DNA of 64,000 nucleotides. Source: Zasmidium citrigriseum (lineage: Eukaryota > Ascomycota > Dothideomycetes > Mycosphaerellales > Mycosphaerellaceae). Position numbers and translations under genes: made by a program. This document shows, one piece after another, positions 1 through 16,016 of the stretch (position 1 is its first letter; each line of letters starts with the position of its first letter). The stretch spans positions 868,001 to 932,000 of the forward strand of contig NHNW01000004.1 in the NCBI GenBank assembly GCA_002786025.1. The letters run 5' to 3'. The notes beneath the pieces were generated by a model, which was not told the origin of the DNA, made no database searches, and was given only the letters and a program-made list of their open reading frames with translations.

Positions 1-80
1 TACTCGCGAGCCCCTTCTTTAAGAGATTTGGAGCCACTGGCCGGCGGCAAAAGGCTTTGCTTCTCTCGTGCAAGGTGAGT

Positions 81-1268
81 CTACCCAGGACGACCATGAT
101 AGCCACCGTATTGGTTGTCTCGTGTCTCTTCTTCGCTAGAGTGACCTAGGGACGGATCGTGGTACCAGTTGGGGTGCATCTGCTGCTGAGGTGGGTAACC
201 AGGCATGACAGGCATGTTCGAGCCTCGCTGGCCTTGCTGCATCATAAATTGTGGATGTTGGCCTTGATTCGGAGGCATCTGGATATAACGAGGATCGGGC
301 TGCTGTGTTTGCAGATGCTGTTGTCGTGCGTAAGAACTGGAGGCCTGTTGGTCGACGGGGAACATCGGAGTGAAAGCGTTGGGACCTGGGTAGTCAGCGG
401 GATAAGACATTGATCGAACTGGTTGCGGTGTCTGTTGCTGCCACGGTTGTTGAAGATGGTTTGGCGGGTAGCCGAATGTCTCTGCTGGTCGCGCGCTCTG
501 TGGCTGCTGGTCCATCGACCCGGGAAAGGGTGCTGTATCTCCTGCCACACTTCCGTACCTCGTGAAGGGAGGGGCCATGTTGCCAGGTGGGCCAACGGGT
601 AGTGCTTGCTGCTGGGTACCAAACTCCTGAGGGTTCCAAGGGTTGGGGCTTTCTCTTTGAGAGTATCCATACTCTTGAGGCGCGTAGCCGCCTACGGGTT
701 GATTAGACCACATCGCCTTGCCGTTGAACCCATCGACGTTACCTTGCGATGGCATGCCGCCGCCTGGTGGTATTGGGATGCCCTGAAACCCGCCTGGAGA
801 CTCAGATGTTGCGTGCTGAAAGCCGCCGCCGTACTGCTGGCCAACGGCGGTGTTGAGCTGCCGCGCTCCTAGTGGTGTCGGCGATGAGGAGACAGTCGAT
901 GACGGGCCCGATGGCACACCGGCCTTGCTAGACGCTTCTGACCGGGCGTCCATGGCCGCCTGTTGGTCGACCGGGTAGAAGACGCATTCCTTCTTGAGCC
1001 GGATGCAGTTCTGACATCGTTGCTCCGGGTCATCTTCCGCAAGCAGGCATCTGATCTTGCGACGACGACAGTGCGCTGACTAGTGTCAGCGGTGTTGCGA
1101 TCTTGCGCGCGGCGGACGGGTAGAGTGGCGCGTGCCTGAGCGGCTCGTCGAGTAGTCGCAATGGGGTACGGGGGTAGATAGATGGATGGATGGGAACGAC
1201 TCACCACAGGCGATGGAAATTCTCTGATAGCCAAGTTTGTTCCGCTTCTTGTCGTCGGCGTCTGACAT
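81..1268 (-). CDS. Zn(II)2Cys6 transcription factor with long Q/P-rich tail
   Basis: Nuclear DNA-binding regulator, 352 aa in two exons: 1268-1205 and 1075-81, with an intron 1204-1076 (GTGAGT...GTCAG). The join falls inside the zinc cluster and restores CAHCRRRKIRC followed by CQNC and CVFYPVDQQ, so six cysteines form the usual binuclear cluster at about residues 20-50. The start at 1268 (MSDADDKK) gives a short basic lead-in before the cluster. The remaining ~290 residues are low-complexity Gln, Pro, Gly, Ser and Tyr with no fungal-TF middle homology domain visible, which suggests a flexible activation region. The zinc-cluster and PVDQQ context resembles short C6 regulators found widely in Pezizomycotina. 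The target genes cannot be told from sequence. The fold is secure; the C-terminal end depends on no further intron being present. Confidence 0.85.
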
Positions 1269-4200
1269 AACGGGACCGCGCAACAGCGGAGTCGAGAGAG
1301 ATTTGGAGAGGTGTTTGCTAGGCTTTGTTTTGGACGGCCTGGCGTTCTTCCTATTCGATCCTTCACCTGGTGGGGCTCCCGACGCAAAGGGTGCATTGGC
1401 GCGAGCCGCCGTGAGGTATTCGGTGGCAGCGGCAACTGCAGCGTGGCCTGGAGGCCGGACAGTCAAGGGAGAAGTGCCAGGCGCAGGCACACTCGAAGGC
1501 ATAGCCGTGGCGGCACGGGTCAAAGTTGCGGTGACGGCTGGGTGCGTCGGGTCCAATCGACGGAGGATCTCTCGCGCTCGCCAAAGGGCATACCAGTGCA
1601 GATTGCAGACGGGGCCTGTCGGTTGAGTGGCGGCGGCCTCGTCGCATGAAATGACGAAAGGGCTCCGTCTGGTCGGGGCGCGCTGCAGCAGCCTATGACT
1701 ATCCCTCGACGCATAAGCTGCTAAACTAAGACTCCTGGATTGTGTGCTCCTGCGTCAAGCTGTCTTAACAACGAGTGTTTAATGCTGCGCTGCGTGCGAT
1801 GGCTTAGTACCAGCGCAATGGACACGCTAGGAAGATGCGGCGGCAAGGAATGGCTGACCAAATGGGTCGTGAGATCGACGGCATTGACCAACCAATGGTG
1901 ACGAGTGACTGATGAGTGTTGAGATGCTGATGAACAGGTGAACATGGACAGGTTGCTTTTGCCAATCTTTTGCAAAGTGAGACTCCCTGTACCCCTAGCG
2001 TGAGTACCACACCCTCTAGATCGTCGCAGGACGCAGCTCCGATAGCAGCGTGGCCACTGGTGCGTAGGCTGGGGCGCGAGATTGCAGTGGCAAACAGACA
2101 TGCTGGCCCAAGGGCCAAGTCGCTGCGTCCAGGGCCAACATTGACGTCGAAGAAGAAGATTTGAAGGGCCACTGCGTAGCGCAGCCTAAGGAGTGTGGCT
2201 TCACTAGCTCGGACGATATCACACCGATTGCGCCAAAACGTTTACAGAAGGATGCCGCCAGCCGAGCCTTTTGTCGAAAGAGGTCCTTCCAAAACGACCA
2301 GAGTTTCGCCCAGAAATAATCGAACCAAAGAGTGTCCGACCCACTGCAGTACCCCAGGCGCCATGTGGTGCCCGCCCTTGGGTTGAACAACGTTCGTTTG
2401 CGCATGCCATGGCATGCGATCTAAGAGTATGTATGTACAACAGTCGTGTGGCCTGCATCCAATGGCGCGCATGTCTGCGCCTGGCTGCACCGGGTCCGCG
2501 GCATAGCGCAAAAAGAACGACTTCCGTGTGCGGCTCTGACGAATCTCGTCTGTGGCACAGCGAAGAAGACTCGGGTCTTGCCAGCTGTAGACTGTTCCTC
2601 CAGGCAAGGTTTCTGCTGCAAACCCTGCGTAGTACGTATCTGAGCCTGGGACTGGCTGGCCAGTGGGCTGGAACGGTGCCGATATCCTCGGTTCCGGCCG
2701 TCCTATTTGCAATTCTCAGTTGCAAAGGAGCTTCCGCTTTGGGCAAGCAGTACACGTTCCACCGCTGAGGGCTGGAGTTGGATCAGGAGATGAACGTCTC
2801 GATTGCTGGAATAGGCCAAAGCAGTATGCCGGATGCTGGCTAGCGGTCGCACGCTGAAAAGCAAGCCATCTTTGCATAGGATTGTGGATGGGCAACGATC
2901 GTACCCAGCTTGTTCCTTCGGCCTGCGCGCACCAGACAGGCGCCCCAATGCGTCCTGTGGCAAAGAGAGTGGCGTCAACTCCGATGGAGGGAGGTGGAGG
3001 TAAGATTTGGCGTGCTGTGTCGCCCGTGCGGCGTGCCAGGCGCTGGCGCCAGCCGCGATGCCGCTCGTTGGCGTGTTTCGCAATGCATGGCGGGTGTTCC
3101 AGTCACACGACGCAGACGGCAGCGATGATGGCGCAAACGCACGAGGGCGTCCTTGTGCACCCATTGCCGGCCAGAGGACCGGCTGTCCATCACGGCTGTT
3201 CGTCGCGAGAACAGTGGGAGGGCGTTTTCGTGCGGCCGCGCATTCTGGATGACCGCTGTGGCGGGCTCTTCAGGAAGTGATGTCGACGATCGCGAATCAC
3301 AGATCGCATTGAATGCGGGCAGCCCGGTCTGGGAAGCCACGTGAAGTAATAAACAGAAAGGTTAATGCCGCCACCCATGCTGCAGGCCAAGATAACGCCG
3401 CCGGCTGGGAGATCTGCTCTCCAGTCCCTGCGCGCTCCTCCAAAGCCAAAACGTCTCCCTCGCATGCACAAACTAGGCCAAGTCTCTTCCTCCACCGCTC
3501 CCTCATCGAATCGATCTCGTCGCACCGCCCGCCCGCTGACGGCATGGCATAGATGAGCTGCACGTGGGTGGCATGCGCCGCAAGACATGCGGTCGTGGTG
3601 TGACCAGGATGCCAGCGTGGCTGCACGGCACAGCACAAGCACAGCGGCGTGGACGTGATCATCGACTTGTCATCAGCCTGCCTGCAGACAGGAGCCTCTG
3701 TCACAGCTCTGCTGCGAATCCCACTGGTGGCTTGCATTGGCTGAACAGATCTGCTGGCGACAGCGGCAAAGTATCCGGCGGCTCTGCTGCTGAACTGACA
3801 TGCTTGGATCGGCACATCGACGCCAGCAGCATCTCCCTCCGCACTCGAAGAGGGCAAGGCGGTTCATCGGCACGTCAACCGCTATCGGCCCTTCAGCTTT
3901 GTGTGTCATCAGCCGGCATATGGCGCAAACAGCATTGCTTCTTGTGCGACAAGAGCCAAATCTGAGCCCATCATCAGTGAACTCACTCCCATCCTGGATC
4001 AAGCTCGCGAAGCCGCTGCAGACGGCGCCAAAGCTAAATCGTGAGATCGATATATATGCTTTCCGGGGCCCCTCAGCGGCGCAAGCCCATGATGAACATT
4101 AAGCTGCGCAGCAAGCCTCCTTGTTGCCCGCACCTGTCGCAGAGGCTCTGATCGTAAGCCACGGCGCTTCCAGTGACGACGCAGATTGGCAAAAGCAGTG

Positions 4201-4833
4201 CATCTGTGAAGAACAGATCGGAGAATTTCGCAGTAAGGTTTCATTCCGAGGTCAAGGGGCGACGTGTGGAGACTTCCAAGGTGATCAGTTGGGAAGAGGC
4301 TTCAACAACGTTCAGCAAGCCCGCAAGCCCGCAAGTTCCTCGGATGCGGTGGCCGGAGATGTCGACGATATGAGCAACGTGAGTGAAGATCGATATGCCA
4401 CCTTCCTAGTATTGCATCTTTGACCGATCGCACGTCCAGTGCTAAGATATACCTGAGATACGCTGTTCCCACCGGTCATTCAGCCACATCTGTATTCCTC
4501 ATCATTATTAGAAAGTGCATGAACCATGAGTTTGCGACCAAGCTTGGCCGCTTCAATTCTAGTGATGGCGATCTCAGAACTTTCGAAACAATGGATGACT
4601 TTGTGAAGAAGCGGTTGCCGAATGGGGAGCGGCTGAGAAAGATGTTCGAATTGACTGCTCTGCTGCTTGGACGAATGCGACGATGCCGTATCTAAGACAT
4701 TCGGCATCGATAGGAACAAGTGCGCCGACTCGCAAAAACTGGTCGGCCGAAGGAAGCCCGAACATGGCAAAAGTCAGTAAGTCGTGAAGGGGTTTGCATA
4801 CTGTTGCGTTTTGAGGCGCCCTCTCAAAGGTGT
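1269..4833. other. Gene-poor interval, no supported gene
   Basis: About 3.6 kb between the C6 regulator and the 3' end of SMC5. Open frames of up to about 190 codons occur on both strands, but they overlap each other, lack recognisable domains and have no convincing splice structure. No tRNA, tandem array or transposon terminal repeat was recognised. It probably contains the regulator's promoter and 5' leader and possibly non-coding transcripts. Confidence 0.5.
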
Positions 4834-8514
<3,681 letters not shown>

Positions 8515-8656
8515 GACTAGCGGTCATTTAGAGTTTCATCGGAACTTTAACCGAATATTCATGGACTTCAGTTCAGTTCACTCGTCACTTTCACTACTCA
8601 ACTATATGGTTGACGAGTGATCAATCACGCCGCCTTTTGCGGCCCGAAACATAGTC

Positions 8657-11405
8657 ATGGCGCAGCCTGACCCGAAGGCGCCGCGTCAACAGAACGGCAA
8701 CGGCCAGAAGAAGCGAAAAGAGCATCCGACGGATTCGAAGAAAGGGTCTCATAAACGACCAAAGACGGACCATCGAGCCAAGCAGCGTGATGCTCGCACA
8801 CTATCTACTCAGACGTCTTCCAAGGCCTTCAAGAATGGTGCGCTGGACGTGGACAAGTTCGTCAAGTCTCGCGAGTATGAGATCAGGGCGTTGGAAGAGG
8901 GCATGGCTAGGAGCAAGAAGGCTTTGACCACGCGAGCATTTCAACACGTGCCGAAAGAGCTACGGAGACGAACGGCAAGCCACAATGCCAAACGTGTGCC
9001 TAAGCGGTTGCAGCCGAGAGCGAAGAGGGAGGTATGTTATCGCTTGTTTGACACTGGTTGAAGCAGGTGGGTAGAGGGCTTGGGTGGAAGAGCCGTGATG
9101 ACTGAATATATCGCAGATGATCGAAGATAACACACCTACGGTCACATCACGCAAGAGAAAGCCGACGAGACACATGCGACTCAGAATGGAAACGGCAAAG
9201 CAGTTACGTGCACTTGGCGCACAGAAGAAGGGACCCAAATCAAAGGAAACAGGCGAGAACACCACCGCTGCTGCAAAAGTGCCCGAATCGAAAGATACAG
9301 CTCGTGTATCGAACGAGGTGAAAACACGACCGTCGAAAGTGAAGACTTCGAATCTTGCATCGCCGCCCACGCCCAAAGCCAAGTTTCGCAAACGACAGAT
9401 GCATAAGACCTGGCTTCCAACACACATGTTTCATGCAAAGCGAGCTCGCATGACTGCTCCGAAGGAGCCTCTTTGGCGTTTCGCAATACCACTCACGCCC
9501 ACAGCGAAGAGCTATAGACCAACCCATCGTGCCGCAAATGGCCGGGGTGCCGTCGCTTGGGACGCCAGCTACATCTCAACGATTGGACTGGACGGTCAGC
9601 AGAGAAGTATCGAAGGCGTTCTCAAAGCTCTCGGCGTAGGCGCGCAGGACCCTGGCCTGTGGGCAGCACAAGGTGAGAAGTGGCGGAACGGGACACGCAG
9701 CTGGAAGGGATTCGCACTGGAGCGCGAGGCACCTCATAAACCGATTGCTCCAATTACCGTGCTCTGGTGTGTGCCATCAGTCGTGTCCAATGACAGCAGC
9801 GTGGCGGTGACAGACAAGCGCGAGCGATCCGTCTTCATCCGTGTTCACCCTTCAGCATTTTGGCAGCTTTGGGAAGAAATTACTCGACTTGCAAAGATTG
9901 CAAAGCCACAGACCAGCGTTCAGGACCTTCGCTTTGAAATTGGGAGCATCGAAATTACGGGACCTGCTGCAAACGAGGCATTGCATGCTGCTTTGTGGCC
10001 ATCACGAAGCAAAGGTACCTCTACATGTAATGATCACAGCGTAGGAAGACTGTGGGAGTCACTGACCGGCCTCGCGAATCCTGCGCTGTTGCCCGCCGAC
10101 GTTCTGCTTGGATTCGAAGTCCAAGACCCGCGACTTCATTACCCTCCACGGAAAGTCGTACAACCTACATCTGATCATCACCAGGAGAAACTTCTTGAGC
10201 TTCTTGCATCTTGGCCAGCTGACAGAGATCAACGGCCAGCAGCGATATTCGAGCGTCGCGCTCGTCTTACTGCTTCCTCTGGTCTATCAAGTCAAAAAGC
10301 AATCAATCGAAGGAAAGCCCAAGCTGCTCCCGGCGAGTACCCCGAACCTTCGCCAAAAGACCCAAGGATTCCCGTGATGTTGTTTCTGTCGTCAGACAAA
10401 ACAGGTCAGGGCAGCTCGTTCACCATCCTCCTTCCATGGAAATGCGTACAGCCGGTGTGGTACAGCTTGATGTATTGTCCGCTGTCCACCGGCGCCCAAC
10501 CTAGGTTCGGAGGTCTGGACGAGAAAAGGCAACTTGCTTTTGAGAATCAACAGCCCTGGTTCCCAGCCGACTTCCCAGGTACTGAGGCCGGTTGGCAATG
10601 GGAAGTTGAAGAACGCTCGAAGCGCCAAAATGAGTGGAAGCGTAGACCCAAATCCAAGAGGACGAACTGGGAGTCTGTGGATCTTGGAGGCGGAAGAAAA
10701 GGTGAAGTCGGTGTGGGCTGGGCTTGCGACTGGGAAAAGCTATTGAGAATGTCGAATCCCGAGCCCGAGAATACGCCTCGCCAGGAGGGCCATAAGCAAG
10801 ACTTGCAAGACGTTGCAGTCGGCGAAGGCGTGCCGTCGGCACCACGGCGGCCTGCAATGATCACCCTGCTAAGCTTGCATGGTCAAAGCCTTCTTCGCAC
10901 GGATTCGAACAATGTGAATGACAAGAGCACACCTGGTGAACTCGCGACGGTACAGATCAGGCTCCTCACTCGCGGTGTTCCACAGACATGTGCACGCATC
11001 TATCGACTCCCGTCGGCGACCGCATCGAGTCAGCTACGCCGACGATGGCTAAATCTGCACCCAAGACAGCAACCCACAAAGCCGCGTGGACCGAAGAATG
11101 GATTGCCACGACTACCGAAGGATGCACCAGCTTACCTTGTTCAGCGAGCGTTGGCACAGTCTTTGCTCCAGCCTCCTCAAGTCGGCGATGATAGCTATCC
11201 TGACTGTCCTGGAGAAGAAGATCTCATTGGATTCGTTACGACTGGTAACTACAACCTCGGTGAAGGACAAGGCACGGGTATCGGCAGCGTTCTGCTGACC
11301 AAGGTCTTGGAGGATGTGAGGAACAACCCCAAGGACGGCAAGATTTGCATCGTGAGGAATGCAGGCAATACCTCGGGTAGACTAGCGAGTTGGGAGATCG
11401 TTTGA
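8657..11405 (+). CDS. POP1: Ribonuclease P/MRP subunit POP1
   Basis: Largest protein of nuclear RNase P and RNase MRP, needed for tRNA 5' processing and pre-rRNA cleavage. Two exons, 8657-9031 and 9117-11405, with an 85 nt intron (GAG|GTATGT...CGCAG|ATG) give 887 aa. Exon 1 holds the basic N-terminal POP1 signature around RRRTASHNAKRVPKRL, continued in exon 2 by RHMRLRMETAKQL and the downstream FHAKRARM block typical of the family. The POPLD region lies in the second half. The C-terminus has GFVTTGNYNLGEGQGTGIG, the conserved end motif. Length and motif order agree with fungal POP1. It shares a short promoter with divergent SMC5. Confidence 0.96.
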
Positions 11406-11624
11406 AGATAGCTGTGTGAAGTCAAGCCGTGGAAAGTTCATGTGCCTACGAGTGACTACTCGAAGTGAATGTACAGCTCACGTGACTCGTCTCGCTGCAC
11501 CTTCCGCGCTTCGGTCAGCCGAGCTTCTGCCGTCTTCAACTCCTTTGCGCACCTCCGCGTCCAGACTTCTTCTTCTCCCATCGCCGACACAAACCATCCA
11601 CCGACACCACCGCGACTCGCCATC

Positions 11625-13476
11625 ATGTCGTGGAGATCGAACTTGGGCCAGACCGGCGCCAACACCATCCCGCTGGGCAACCGGCGCCGCTTTGGTGGAG
11701 AGGACGACGCGCCTGCCGGCGACACCAACCCGGCTCCTGCAAAGCGTGGCCGCAGCCCCGAGCGCAAGGCGCCTGAGTTGAACCCGGACGGCACCAAGAA
11801 GCGCCGCAAGCGCAATCGATGGGGTGATGCAGCGGACAACAAGGCGGCCGGTCTGATGAACCTGCCGACGGCCATTACGGCGCCCATGACTGCTGAGCAG
11901 TTGGATGCCTATGTGACCCACTTGCGTATCGAGGAAATCAGCCAGAAGCTGAGGATCAACGACGTCGTGCCCGCTGATGGCGATCGGTAAGTTTTCTCGC
12001 ATGCGCCTGATCTAAAGAGCAGATACTGACAGTCCAAACAGCTCCCCATCGCCGCCGCCCCAGTACGACAACTTCGGTCGCCGTGTCAACACGCGCGAGT
12101 ACCGCTACCGCAAGAAGCTGGAAGATGAGCGCCACAAGCTGATCGAGAAGGCGATGAAGATCATCCCCAGCTACCACCCGCCATCTGACTACCGCCGCCC
12201 CACCAAGACCCAAGAGAAGGTCTATGTGCCAGTTAATGACTACCCAGAGATCAACTTCAGTATGCTTTCTAACCCACTAACCCTCCCCCTCATCTGCACA
12301 CAAGCTCTTTTGCTGCACCTTATGTCAACGGCGATCGAAAGCCGTACTAACCCTTTCTTACTAACGCACCACCTTTTCCATAAATGAGACATGACTAACA
12401 CATAGCTTTTCTCACTAACAGTCGGCCTACTCATCGGCCCGCGTGGTAACACGCTCAAGAAAATGGAGACTCAGTCAGGTGCCAAGATCGCGATTCGCGG
12501 GAAAGGCTCTGTGAAGGAGGGCAAGGGGAAGTCTGACGCTGCTCACGCCAGTAACCAGGACGAAGACTTGCACTGCCTGATCATGGCCGATACCGAAGAG
12601 AAGGTCAATAAGGCAAAAGAGCTGATCCATAACGTCATCGAGACGGTAAGAGCATGCACACGGATGTTGGGAAGGACCATGGCTAACAAGACACAGGCCG
12701 CCTCCATCCCCGAAGGCCAGAACGAGCTGAAGCGCAACCAGCTTCGAGAACTTGCCGCGCTCAACGGTACCCTCCGTGATGACGAGAACCAAGCTTGCCA
12801 GAACTGTGGCGAAATCGGCCACAGGAAGTACGACTGTCCACAGCAGAAGAACTTCACCGCCGGCGTCATCTGTCGCGTTTGCGGTAACGCTGGTCACTTC
12901 GCTCGTGACTGTCCTGACCGTCGTCCTGGAGCTGACTGGCGCAACATGCCGCCACGTCGCGGCCCTGAGAACGCAATTGACAACGATTACGAAGATCTGA
13001 TGAAGCAGATTGGCGGTGGGGACACCTCGAACCCAAGTCGGCAGATTGGCTGGGAGGAGGGAGGCGCGGGCGATGCGAATGCCGGCGGACAGCCGAGGAT
13101 GGCTCCGTGGCAGCGTGGTCCCACTGGTGCTCCAGCTCCATGGCAGCAGCGCCAGCAGCCAACTGGTGGCCCAGCTCCTTGGATGAACCGCGGTGGCCAG
13201 GACAACTACGGCAATGGTGGTGGGTACAACGGAGGTGGCTACAATGCCGGTGGCTACAATGCCGGTCCGCCATCTGGTGGCCCACCGCCATGGGCGAAGC
13301 AGCAGCCCACTGGTGGTCCAGCACCGTGGCAGCAGCCGCAGCAACACCAGAACTACGGCTACGGGGCACCTCAAGGCTACAACACCGGATACGACGCACC
13401 TCCGCCTCCCCCTCCTGAGTCGATTCCACCGCCCCCGCCACCATCAGATATCCCGCCACCACCACCTCCAGCTTGA
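11625..13476 (+). CDS. MSL5: Branchpoint-bridging protein (SF1/BBP)
   Basis: Splicing factor that recognises the intron branch site in the commitment complex. Four exons: 11625-11986, 12042-12259, 12422-12645 and 12697-13476, giving 527 aa. The start at 11625 ([11 protein letters not shown]) is chosen because it begins the family's N-terminus; the open frame extends 52 codons upstream, but that part looks like 5' leader. The order is RNRWG with its basic flank, a helix-hairpin region, a KH domain with [15 protein letters not shown], a QUA2-like segment after the KH, two CCHC zinc knuckles ([14 protein letters not shown] and [14 protein letters not shown]), then a Gly/Pro/Gln-rich tail with [12 protein letters not shown] repeats ending in polyproline. 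The last intron (51 nt) is stop-free and in frame, so a retained-intron isoform would add 17 residues after the KH region. Confidence 0.95.
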
Positions 13477-14128
13477 AATAACTACAGGACGACCGCTAAC
13501 ACCACGGGCTGAGAGGCGACTAAGCCTTCATCTGGATTCTGAATACATTACAGCGTGCATAGCGAGTAGTGTAGCTTCCCCAGAATGCATTTCGTTCTTT
13601 CCTTGATACTGAAAATACCGCTGTGCACTTAACAGGGGTTGAAATCATCCCGGTTCAAAACGACCTGGGATTGCTTCATTTGGCATGCCGATCGCTCCTG
13701 TCTCGACTTCACCTCTTCTCGGGCGCGCGCACAGAAGACTACCCTTGGCCTCCGCGGGCAGATCTCTAGGTCCGCCGATCTCTCCCTCACATGCACGACA
13801 CGTGGGTTTACAACATGAACGCTGCATCTTGCCAAGACAGGCGGCTTGGATCCTTTGCTTCAATAGTCCTTTGCGCTCTTGCACCGGCGGCGAACGATTC
13901 ATAAGTCTACGGCTTGAAGAGAGCAGTCTATGATGGTGCACCGCAGAAAGACGAGTATTGTGGGAGGCCTTACAGCCGCGGGAGGTTGATATCGAAGATG
14001 TTTGGTCGTGTTGGTTCTGCGAAGCTAGGAGGAAGAGGAGTACTTCAGCAAGATGCGGTTCTCTAAAGTCGTTTTCCAGTTACACCTCGCGTCTCAGTCG
14101 CCCCAAGCCTCTCGATCATCAGCCCAAC
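13477..14128. other. Intergenic, BBP 3' end to secreted-protein promoter
   Basis: About 650 bp. It should hold the BBP 3' UTR and the promoter of the next plus-strand gene. No further gene, RNA or repeat is recognised; the short open frames here are overlapping and featureless. Confidence 0.4.
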
Positions 14129-14605
14129 ATGAAGACCGCGTTCGCCCTCGCCGCCCTCGTGGCAATGGTCTCCGCAGAAGCCTTCACTGAGCTCTCTCCA
14201 GCTCAGGTCAGTCCCTTCAGACCATTTGCGCTGAAGACACCTCTAACAACCACCAAGTCCGCAGAAATCTACTCCAAAATCCAAACCCTCTCCGCAACCC
14301 GCCCCGTCGTCATCTCCGTCCAAGACGCGGTCCGCTCAGCTCTCCCCTCTGACACTTTCCCCGACGAGAAAGTCGGACCGTTCTTTCAGGAGGACTTTGC
14401 GAGTTTGCAGCAGGATCCCAGCCCTGTCTTTGCGGAGGCACCATGGTTCCCGAGCTTGAATCCAGGGTTGCAGTCTGATTTTCGTGCGCTGGAGACTCCG
14501 GGGCTGGATGTTGAGAGGAGTATTATTAATGAGGTTGTGCCGATTACGAATGGGCCTGCTGTTCCTGTGGCGAGTACTTTTGTGACGAGGACGAGGAGTG
14601 AGTGA
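14129..14605 (+). CDS. Small secreted protein of unknown function
   Basis: The start at 14129 gives a clear signal peptide, MKTAFALAALVAMVSAEA, so the open frame that begins upstream at 13958 is not the coding start. Unspliced, the protein is 158 aa. A 51 nt segment at 14207-14257 (CAG|GTCAGT...CTAAC...AAG) has intron signals and would remove 17 residues in frame, leaving 141 aa; the sequence LSPAQ|SAEIYSKIQ after removal reads naturally. The mature part has no cysteines, is moderately acidic and contains DAVRSALPSD and PWFPSLNPGLQ. No domain is recognised. It is an extracellular or cell-wall protein by signal peptide only. Confidence 0.7.
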   Translation: MKTAFALAALVAMVSAEAFTELSPAQVSPFRPFALKTPLTTTKSAEIYSKIQTLSATRPVVISVQDAVRSALPSDTFPDEKVGPFFQEDFASLQQDPSPVFAEAPWFPSLNPGLQSDFRALETPGLDVERSIINEVVPITNGPAVPVASTFVTRTRSE

Positions 14606-15064
14606 GGATGGTGATGGTTGAGGAGGTGTTGACATGTAGGAATGGGGCAGTGGTGCGACGTCTGTGAGGTCTGCACATCACGAGTATTTGTTAGATGACT
14701 GCTACCTTTTCAATTCTCCTTGTCTCTCGAAGTATCAGTATTGCTATTGAAATCGATTGCAATGACCTTCGATCGTTGGCATGAAGCCTGTACCGCACTC
14801 ACCGCTCAACGACTTTGGGTTTCGTGTCTGAAGACCCATCCAGAGACCGACAAAATAGGCAAAAGCATTGATCAATTGCATTGCATATGCAAGATCTCTC
14901 CGCGGGCGTACAAAGCCAAGAAAACCGTCTCAGTTGACAGTGGGAGGCCTGACGCTAGTATGTAGCGTGAGAGTTGCACGAGCACTCCACGTGGTGGCCT
15001 CAAGTCAATGCTCTTATATTTTGAGGATCCATGCGAAGGAAAGAACGAGGTAAGCGTGGAAAAC
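14606..15064. other. Intergenic, nothing recognised
   Basis: About 460 bp between the small secreted protein and the sulfotransferase-like gene on the same strand. Expected 3' UTR and promoter only. Confidence 0.4.
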
Positions 15065-16016
15065 ATGCTGAGCCTGGAGCCGATGGACGCGGTCGTGGAG
15101 GATCTTCATAGACAACGATTGTTGATCGAGCCAAAGTCTCTTCTGTCGAGCAATCACAATGTGGCTACGAGAAGAACGAGGCCCATGAGGGTACTGAACC
15201 TGGGACTCTTCAGAACAGGAACAAGTTGTAAGTCAGACCGTATCCTTTGGCCACTTACAAATGTACTGATGTTGGACCACTGCAGCTCTCCGAGAGGCTC
15301 TCAAGACGCTAGGCTTCCAGAACGTCTACCACATGGACTACGTCTTCTCCCAGAAACCATCTGACAGCACTTTCTGGCTGCGGGCATACGACGCAAAATA
15401 TCGATCGGAAGGTCCTCCACTTACCCGTGAAGACTGGGATGAAGTCCTTGGCGACTGCGATGCGGTCAGCGACTTCCCATGCGCGGCTTTCAGCGAAGAG
15501 CTGATCGCAGCGTATCCCGAAGCTAAAGTCATCCTGACCGTCCGGGACTCCACAGCATCTTGGTTCGACAGCGCTCTCAGGACTGTGTGGTTTGTTCACC
15601 AACAGTCGCCGTTCGCGAAGGGAAAGTTTCTTGGTCGACCGGTCTTTGATGCGCTGCTTCCGGATTTGTTCCGCATGGGGAAGAGGATGTTCGGGGATGT
15701 TTTTGATGGAGATCTACCGAGAACGGGCGTGAAGGTGTACGAAGAGCATAATGAGCTCATTCGAAGGATCGTACCGAAGGAGAGGCTGTTGGTGTATAAT
15801 GTGAAGGAGGGATGGGCGCCGCTTTGTGAGTTCTTGGGGATGGAGGTGTCGGAAGAGATGAAGATGAGGGGGTTTCCGCATGTCAATGAGGGTCAGGCTT
15901 TTGTCGATAAGGTGTTGGGGAAGCAGGCGTTGATGAGGCGGAAGATTGGAGAAATTGCTATTGCCATAGTAGTTGCGTTGCTGGGGTTGGTGGTCCTCCT
16001 TGTCCGGATGTGCTGA
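15065..16016 (+). CDS. P-loop sulfotransferase-family protein with C-terminal membrane anchor
   Basis: Two exons, 15065-15227 and 15286-16016, separated by a 58 nt intron (GTAAGT...CTGCAG), give 297 aa. The join creates LNLGLFRTGTSSLREALK, the nucleotide-binding loop of the fungal Sulfotransfer_4-type family, followed by YHMDYVF. The second nucleotide-contact strand is VILTVRDSTASWFDS. Family members are P-loop proteins related to PAPS-dependent sulfotransferases, but most fungal ones have no tested substrate. The last ~22 residues (IAIAIVVALLGLVVLLV) form a single transmembrane helix, so the protein is probably tail-anchored with the catalytic part in the cytosol. The start could also be the later Met before RVLNLG. 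Confidence 0.82.

Noticed and set aside
2271..2768. 165-codon plus-strand open frame
   Set aside because: Overlaps equally long minus-strand frames; no motif or recognisable composition.
11469..11624. N-terminal extension of the BBP frame
   Set aside because: In frame but lacks family similarity; the usual N-terminus starts at 11625, so this is 5' leader.
12475..13374. 299-codon minus-strand open frame
   Set aside because: Antisense to the zinc-knuckle and Gly/Pro-rich part of BBP; produced by GC-rich repeats.
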